Below are positions 63,601 through 64,000 of a stretch of 64,000 bases of DNA, one piece after another. Positions within the stretch are counted from its first letter, which is position 1. Every line of letters starts with the position of its first letter. The notes under the pieces were generated by a model that saw only the letters and a list, made by a program, of their open reading frames with translations, did not search any database and had not been told where the DNA came from. The translations under genes were made by a program, and so were the position numbers. Origin of the DNA: Cellulomonas sp. Leaf395 (GTDB taxonomy: Bacteria; Actinomycetota; Actinomycetes; Actinomycetales; Cellulomonadaceae); NCBI RefSeq assembly GCF_001424125.1, contig NZ_LMQI01000001.1:523688-587687 (forward strand), in the 5' to 3' direction.

Positions 63601-64000
63601 GGTCCGTCGAGTCGACGCGTGAGGAGGTCGAGCACGTCGTCGAGCTCGTGCTGACCCACGCGCTGCTGCGGCCCGACGAGTCGCTCGCCGTCATCACCGC
63701 GACCCAGACCCACGCGGAGGCCGTCCGGGAAGCGGTCCTGTCCGAGGTCCGCGGCAACCCCGCGCTCGCCGCCTTCTTCGACTCCGGCCGTGTCGACCCG
63801 TTCGTCGTCACCGACCTGCCCAACGTCGCCGGCCTGCGCCGCGAGGCGATCGTCCTGTCGCTCGGCCTCGGCCGGACCCCGCACCGCCGCGTCCTGCACA
63901 CCTTCGGGCCCATCACCGGACCCGGGGGCGACGCGCTGCTCCTCGACGCTCTCGGCTCCACCCGGCACCGGCTCACCGTCGTCGCGTGCTTCGGGTCCGA
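60642..64000 (+). CDS. Large DNA2/NAM7-type helicase-like protein (3' end outside window)
   Basis: At least 1119 codons open from GTG 60642 to the window edge. Related to the long actinobacterial SF1-type helicases: GLRREAIVLSLGLGRTPHRR and RVLHTFGPITGPGGDALLLD recall the C-terminal helicase region. Walker A reads APAGADATGTL (about 346-356), lacking the usual Lys, and Walker B reads VVIDSAAHLP with Ser where Glu or Asp is expected. The ATPase may be inactive, or the family may differ from canonical helicases. The stop is not seen. Confidence 0.72.
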   Translation, partial: MTVPVRTSGPGPDQAPETGADPADRPLLVEPPSPAELLEGSVATWRAALVEAAGGSTLVDVELLGDAALDLSAAHPSGISQLYAGRETRLSNLVREGAALSTARRRARAVSSRAAVYAQRYGIAPTSLAIGVATWTERTTPDIASDDVAALASVTRQRTPDDEQLADVAPRIVRAPVLLRPVTLHARGSGESDYELALEPSLEVNPVLARALRTRGALLDPGAVARGTFTSNGFDPRGALHRLASLGEAVLDDFSMSERVVVGTFVHPGQILVDDLDNLSGTLERHEVVSALAGVEESRSRLRRVLPAPVHGDRDPGHERGVGDLDPAQQHVLDVVATGTHLFVDAPAGADATGTLAALVADAAATGRTVLYVPGHRRAATALADRLAVLGLGDLLLDVAPDAGWRSAISRRLLGAMTLEAPAVDADGVAALRSELVSTRERLRAYVDALHAERDPWGVSAYDALQQLARLTSTRPAPKTTVRLSPDVARVLDAPRRAELTSALVQAGELGAFRVRPTDTAWYGADLRTRADADNAVRRLERVLDSTLPALVARTAQVAAETGLTQATTVIAWVEQLTMLDGVRAALDVFSPIVFERTAADLVAATATKEWRAERGVDMGFWLRRRLRKQSKDMVRPGRPVADLHARLLEVQAQREIWQAHCPSGGWPRLPDGLEHIEEEFAAVRADLDALDEVLATTPGGGGLSSLPFEALTERLTRLRSDTDALADLPERTGLLHRLRSAGLGPLVDDLATRRIDPALAPAELDLAWWSTVIEQILSEDPALAGYDGAALGALSASYATLDRAHVKSLSGPVLGAVVGHVSHALRQHREQAEALFADLIEERLTSLRDTVVRHPEVARRLRPVIAASPMLVPQVLPPTRTVDLVVIDSAAHLPVEVALAAVARGRQVVVVGDARCASGSAVRELAAVLPSVALRADSSRRDPYLTAFLAAHGYAGVLRPTPLPQHRPLVSLDVVDGTGMPDPATGSVESTREEVEHVVELVLTHALLRPDESLAVITATQTHAEAVREAVLSEVRGNPALAAFFDSGRVDPFVVTDLPNVAGLRREAIVLSLGLGRTPHRRVLHTFGPITGPGGDALLLDALGSTRHRLTVVACFGS

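Noticed and set aside
62094-63968. Long minus-strand frame opposite the helicase-like gene
   Set aside because: The plus-strand frame is continuous from 60642 to the edge and carries conserved helicase-like segments; the opposite frame is rich in Arg, Gly and Val with no domain.

Overview
The window is about 72% GC, uses GTG starts freely, and carries gene families typical of high-GC Gram-positive bacteria: DUF3027, DUF2530, DUF4012, an IdeR/DtxR-type metalloregulator, and a c-di-AMP riboswitch in front of an NlpC/P60 hydrolase. Together with a xylanase, an arabinofuranosidase with its sugar ABC importer, a pectate lyase and a GH5 hydrolase, this points to a plant-biomass-degrading actinobacterium, most plausibly Cellulomonas or a close relative. 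The genus is an inference from gene content; no marker gene such as 16S rRNA is present.

Layout. 1-29 kb is mostly core chromosome. It holds a DksA/TraR zinc protein (cut by the window edge), cold-shock protein, a DUF3027/sacsin-like ATPase pair, NCS2 purine permease, low-molecular-weight protein phosphatase, UDP-glucose dehydrogenase, a MarR-MFS pair with a clear operator, DUF4012 and sortase-anchored surface proteins, SerC, IdeR, the riboswitch-controlled NlpC/P60 protein, HNH nuclease, universal stress protein, an Lrp regulator, a two-gene arginine/ornithine catabolic operon, OsmC and a berberine-bridge-type flavoenzyme. A tRNA-Arg(CCU) at 29.05 kb marks the edge of an accessory stretch (29.1-34.4 kb). 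That stretch has a pectate lyase, the C-terminal stub of a tyrosine recombinase, a frameshifted conserved gene, and three small envelope proteins of unknown function; it ends at a strong hairpin.

34.4-45.5 kb is a carbohydrate region: a GH10 xylanase, a SNF2 helicase, an ArsR-type/AHSA1 pair, and a LacI-controlled ABC importer plus GH51 arabinofuranosidase locus. 45.5-52 kb is a run of small enzymes and small SHOCT or membrane proteins. 52-54.5 kb is a nine-TM segment fused to an endoglycoceramidase-like GH5 enzyme whose C-terminal domain is thrown out of frame by an exact 35-bp tandem duplication. 54.6-58.4 kb is a TetR-controlled pair of drug exporters (MATE and DHA2-type MFS) that share a recognisable operator. 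58.5-60 kb has an XRE-TPR regulator followed by a 39-codon secreted-peptide gene, an arrangement like the RRNPP peptide quorum-sensing systems of Firmicutes. The window ends inside a large helicase-like protein whose Walker motifs are degenerate.

The most novel-looking items are the XRE-TPR/secreted-peptide pair, the duplication-frameshifted membrane GH5 fusion, the arginine operon with its repeat-rich promoter, and the decaying element next to tRNA-Arg.
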